Assembly (NCBI GenBank): GCA_036785705.1
Contig: JAWUZG010000015.1
Span: 4,107,001 to 4,171,000, forward strand
Reading direction: 5' to 3'
DNA from: Acanthornis magna
Taxonomy: Eukaryota > Chordata > Aves > Passeriformes > Acanthizidae
DNA: 64,000 nt
A model generated the notes under the pieces. The model searched no databases. It had not been told where the DNA came from and worked only from the letters and a program-made list of their open reading frames with translations. The translations under genes were made by a program, and so were the position numbers. How positions within the stretch are numbered: position 1 is the first letter of the stretch; the number at the start of each line of letters is the position of its first letter. Below, in pieces: positions 61,061 to 64,000 of this stretch.

Positions 61061-62297
61061 GGTAATTTTTTTGGGCACTCCTTTACGTGTTTACTTTCTA
61101 TTTTCCTCTGTTTGTTATGAGAAGATACCTCGGTTGTTTCTTCCTCCCTTTTTTTTTTTTTTTTAATTAAAAGAAAACAGGAGAGGTGACAAGGAAAGCA
61201 ACTTTCAGCCAGTGATCCACAGCCTCTCCTTCACTCCTGACTTTTTTCCCTGGCATGCGTCAGCAAGGCTTTTATGAGAAAATTGCGCACCACGTCCTCT
61301 CACCACGACCTTTTCGCAAGTTTTCAGCAGCACATGGACCAAGGTTTATGGAAGGCCTGATGCAGGGCTGCTGCCAGGAGCAGGGCAGGCAGGGCAGGCA
61401 GGGGCTCCGAGGGGGACAAGGAGTGTCCCCGGTCACCAGCAGCCCCTGGGTGACCCCAGAGCCACTGTAGTGCCCATCACCAGCCCCACCTGCACCTCTG
61501 AGCACGGCAGCTCTTCACTGCCCAGCCAGGGCATCAGCCTGGTGCCCCCCACCTGGCCCTGTGTCCAGAAGTGCTTTGGCACAGGGTTGATGTTATTGTT
61601 ATCAATGCTTCTCCAATTATTTCCTGTTTATTTATTTTTTAGCCATAGGGTCCATGGCAGGGTCCATGTTCCTAAATGCCTGTGAAAACCCACCTGTAAT
61701 GCAAAGTTAAGTGTTGTGTTAAGTCACATATCAGGCTCTCTGGTTTCCTGTTAGAAAAGAAAAACAAACAAATTAAAAAAAAAAAAAAATCCTGTGTTCC
61801 TGTCTCAGTACTGAAAGTGATTTTTCTTTATAATTTCCATAACTGTCTCAGTCTTCAGGTGCCATGTGAGAGACCATACCCTGTAATCATGGCAATGATC
61901 CTTCAACAATTATTCATCCTCTTCCTCCTCAAGCTCTTTATGGGGGCATAGTGTTCAGGGGTGAGAGACCTGAATCAGTTTAATCCCTCTGTCTTTTTCC
62001 TCTGTGCTTTGATGCATTCAATACTTTTGTCAGATGTAATTATATCTGGGTAATGAGGAGATGAGTTCTGAGCTGATGTGAAATAGTTACAAGGTGTGTG
62101 AGCTTGTCCCACACACAGAGACAGGAATTACAGGCTGAGGAATAAAAGTTTTCCTTGTCAGTGTGATCTGAGAGGTGTCAGAGGAGCAGCAGCTACCAAG
62201 AACAGAACAAGCCAGGGCTGATTCAACCTGGCTCCAAATCCAGATGGCAGAAAGCACCTGGATCCTAACATTTGCTTAGAAGAAAGCTATACAAAAA
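61061..62297. other. Non-coding unique sequence
   Basis: A T16 run is at 61149-61164 and an A run near 61775-61789. A G-rich segment at 61383-61415 is listed separately. The open frames at 61255-61505 owe their length to that GC-rich segment. No gene is supported. Confidence 0.6.
61383..61415 (+). repeat. Imperfect CAGGGCAGG repeat, G-quadruplex pattern
   Basis: Four G runs (61383-61385, 61392-61394, 61401-61404, 61411-61415) are separated by six-base loops. The first part is a GGGCAGGCA tandem. This meets the usual G-quadruplex pattern with loops up to seven bases, on the plus strand. Confidence 0.75.
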
Positions 62298-62350
62298 AAT
62301 AAAGGAGTACAGCACACAGATCCATTAAAAAAAAAAAAAAAAAAAAAAAA
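62298..62350 (+). repeat. AATAAA plus A24 tract, possible retrocopy 3' end
   Basis: AATAAA (62298-62303) lies about 23 bases before a run of 24 A (62327-62350), the spacing expected for a polyadenylated transcript copied into the genome. I recognise no parent gene upstream and see no clear target-site duplication after the tail, so a chance arrangement is possible. Confidence 0.4.
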
Positions 62351-64000
62351 GAGAGAGAAGTTATTTTTAGAAGAAGCCCTAACTTAGTAAAAATCATCCA
62401 CACTGCATTTAAGAAGCCTTTCCAGCAAAGTCAGGATGGGCTGGGATATATTGTCTGAATGCCCCAATTGCCCATCTCACCCCAAAAGTGCCTCCAAGGC
62501 ACTGGGGTTGCACCAGCTTTACACAAGCAACTGAGAGCAAACTCACTCCATCCAAGTGAATGCCAGGCTGGGTTTTGTAGCTGTTTATTCTTTAATCCCC
62601 CGGTTTTGTGTGAATTCTGCTGAAGGGGAAAGGGTGTGGAGGAGTCAGAGCTGGAGCTCCTAAAGGTGTAGCATCCAGCAGCTGCTCAGGAAATATCAGA
62701 AATCCCCACGTCACCGGGCTGCGAAGGGCAGCAGGGGGAAGCACAAAAGCTGCTACCTATTCACTGCAGCCAAAGGTGTTTCCTTTAGCTCCTCTTTCCT
62801 GAATGTCGGGGGAAGAGGTGGACGGAGCAGCCATAAAACCTGAGCTGGCAGCACGGTGCTCATTTTGGGAGCACTGCCCAGGGGAAAGGGAGCATTCACC
62901 TTTCAGCACAGGGGGTGCACACTGACACCCCAGAGGGTTTGGAGAAGGTTTGGAGCATCTCTGCAGGGCTGGCACCCTGCCTGGGGGCACACACAGCTCT
63001 GGAGTCTTCCAATCTCCCTGCCCTGAGGGCTCCTGATGTTGCAATTGTGTGAATTTCCAGCATTTTGCTCATTTAGGAATTAGAGTCGTTCACTTCAGTG
63101 TGGCTTAAGCAGGTCGTGTCCTGCCCCTCTCTAAGAGAGGAAAAGTGGGAAGGGATTTACTAGAAAAGATGGTGAAGTCTTCAGCATGGTGTGACCTGAC
63201 CTCCCACCCATAGCACTGCTGCTGGCATGGGCTGAAGTGTGGCTGAGCAGCACTAGAAGGACACAAATCTTAAAAATAAAAGTTTCAATTGCAAGCAAAA
63301 TTCTCAGTATCTGCAGAAATCAAGTATTCTCAACAACAACAAAACGTGTGTGGATATTCGTATCATTCATTTCACATACACTTTATTTCACAGTAGTCAA
63401 ATTTCTCTCAAATCCCATTTTGCCTCCCCCAAACACCTCAGTGAAATAAAATCTTCAACCCACTTTGACTCCTGTTCTCTTAATTGGGGTAAATGTGGAA
63501 AATATGGTTTTATTAGGAGGTGTCTCAGCAGCATCTACGTCACTCACTGCAGTGAGTTCCCCAGAGTATGCTGAAACATGTTGGTACTGGGATGGAAGAA
63601 AGTTTTATGAAAAAGTAATTGTTTTTCCCAGCTGGCTTCACCCAAGTGCTGCCAAGATAAAGCTCCTCACTCACACACCTTGGCTCTTTGCCTGCACAAG
63701 GTCTCTAAAATATCCAGTGGGTGGAGAACAGGGGCTTTTCCTTTCCCACCAGCTGACCCACCATGGCCAAACCACTCCAGTTTGAAACTACTTTTAATTC
63801 CAAAGGCAATCCAGCTGATGACAAAATGGTTGTGGGAGCAATGCCGTACAGGGCACCTGGTGAGAGCTGGGAAAAAGCCAGGACAGGCCCCCAAAACACT
63901 TCCAGCACTGGGAAGAGCCCAGGGGAGCTGTGTGGGACACATCCAGGTTTTGTATGGGCACCCATGGTCTGCACCCTTCTCTGCCCACAGAGATGCCACA
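62351..64000. other. Non-coding unique sequence to window end
   Basis: Mixed composition with no repeats of note. Unrecognised frames of 95-110 codons (62757-63044 minus, 63465-63785 plus, 63667-63999 minus) conflict with each other. A coding exon running off the right edge cannot be excluded, but nothing supports one. Confidence 0.6.

Overview
The window looks like non-coding nuclear DNA from a bird. The strongest clue is two short 5'-truncated CR1 LINE fragments (27344-27484 and 54151-54239, both on the minus strand). They carry the avian CR1 3'-end signature: an imperfect repeat of the AGAATCATAG type, then a GTTGGAAGGGACCTT or CATCGAGTCCAACC block. The very low transposon load, a pentameric GGGAT microsatellite and small scattered GC-rich blocks fit as well. 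No order or species can be assigned from sequence alone.

I found no protein-coding gene I can defend. The longest open frames reach only about 180-200 codons. They lie in GC-rich, stop-poor or repetitive DNA, overlap one another in several frames, lack recognisable domains and do not form exon chains. I saw no rRNA, tRNA or known microRNA, no CRISPR array and no retroviral coding region. The window is best read as a gene desert or a very large intron.

Layout. 1-3100 is plain. 3105-3600 is a CpG-rich block containing a nested 81-bp/11-bp minisatellite. 7540-7760 is AT-rich and holds a 12-bp perfect hairpin. 8398-8820 is the clearest CpG island. Two diverged copies of one sequence sit at 11215-11370 and 23158-23335. 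13684-13899 combines a G-quadruplex-type GGGAT array with a 40-bp tandem duplication. From about 20 kb onward, AT-rich CpG-poor islands dense in homeodomain, POU, SOX and E-box words recur: 20030-20440, 27000-27280, 36840-37270, 39050-39490, 40380-40900, 49770-50780, 55480-55790 and 60540-61060. These are my candidate conserved non-coding elements. The rest is ordinary unique sequence with microsatellites and poly(A)/poly(T) tracts.

How it may work together. If the candidate elements are truly conserved, this would be a regulatory desert serving a developmental gene outside the window, with the 8.4-kb CpG island as the best candidate for a local (possibly non-coding RNA) promoter. This is inference: conservation cannot be measured from one sequence. 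The most distinctive structures are the two palindromic octamer sites at 40742-40874 (one inside a hairpin) and the X-box-like motif at 61001-61013 within a long AT-rich block.
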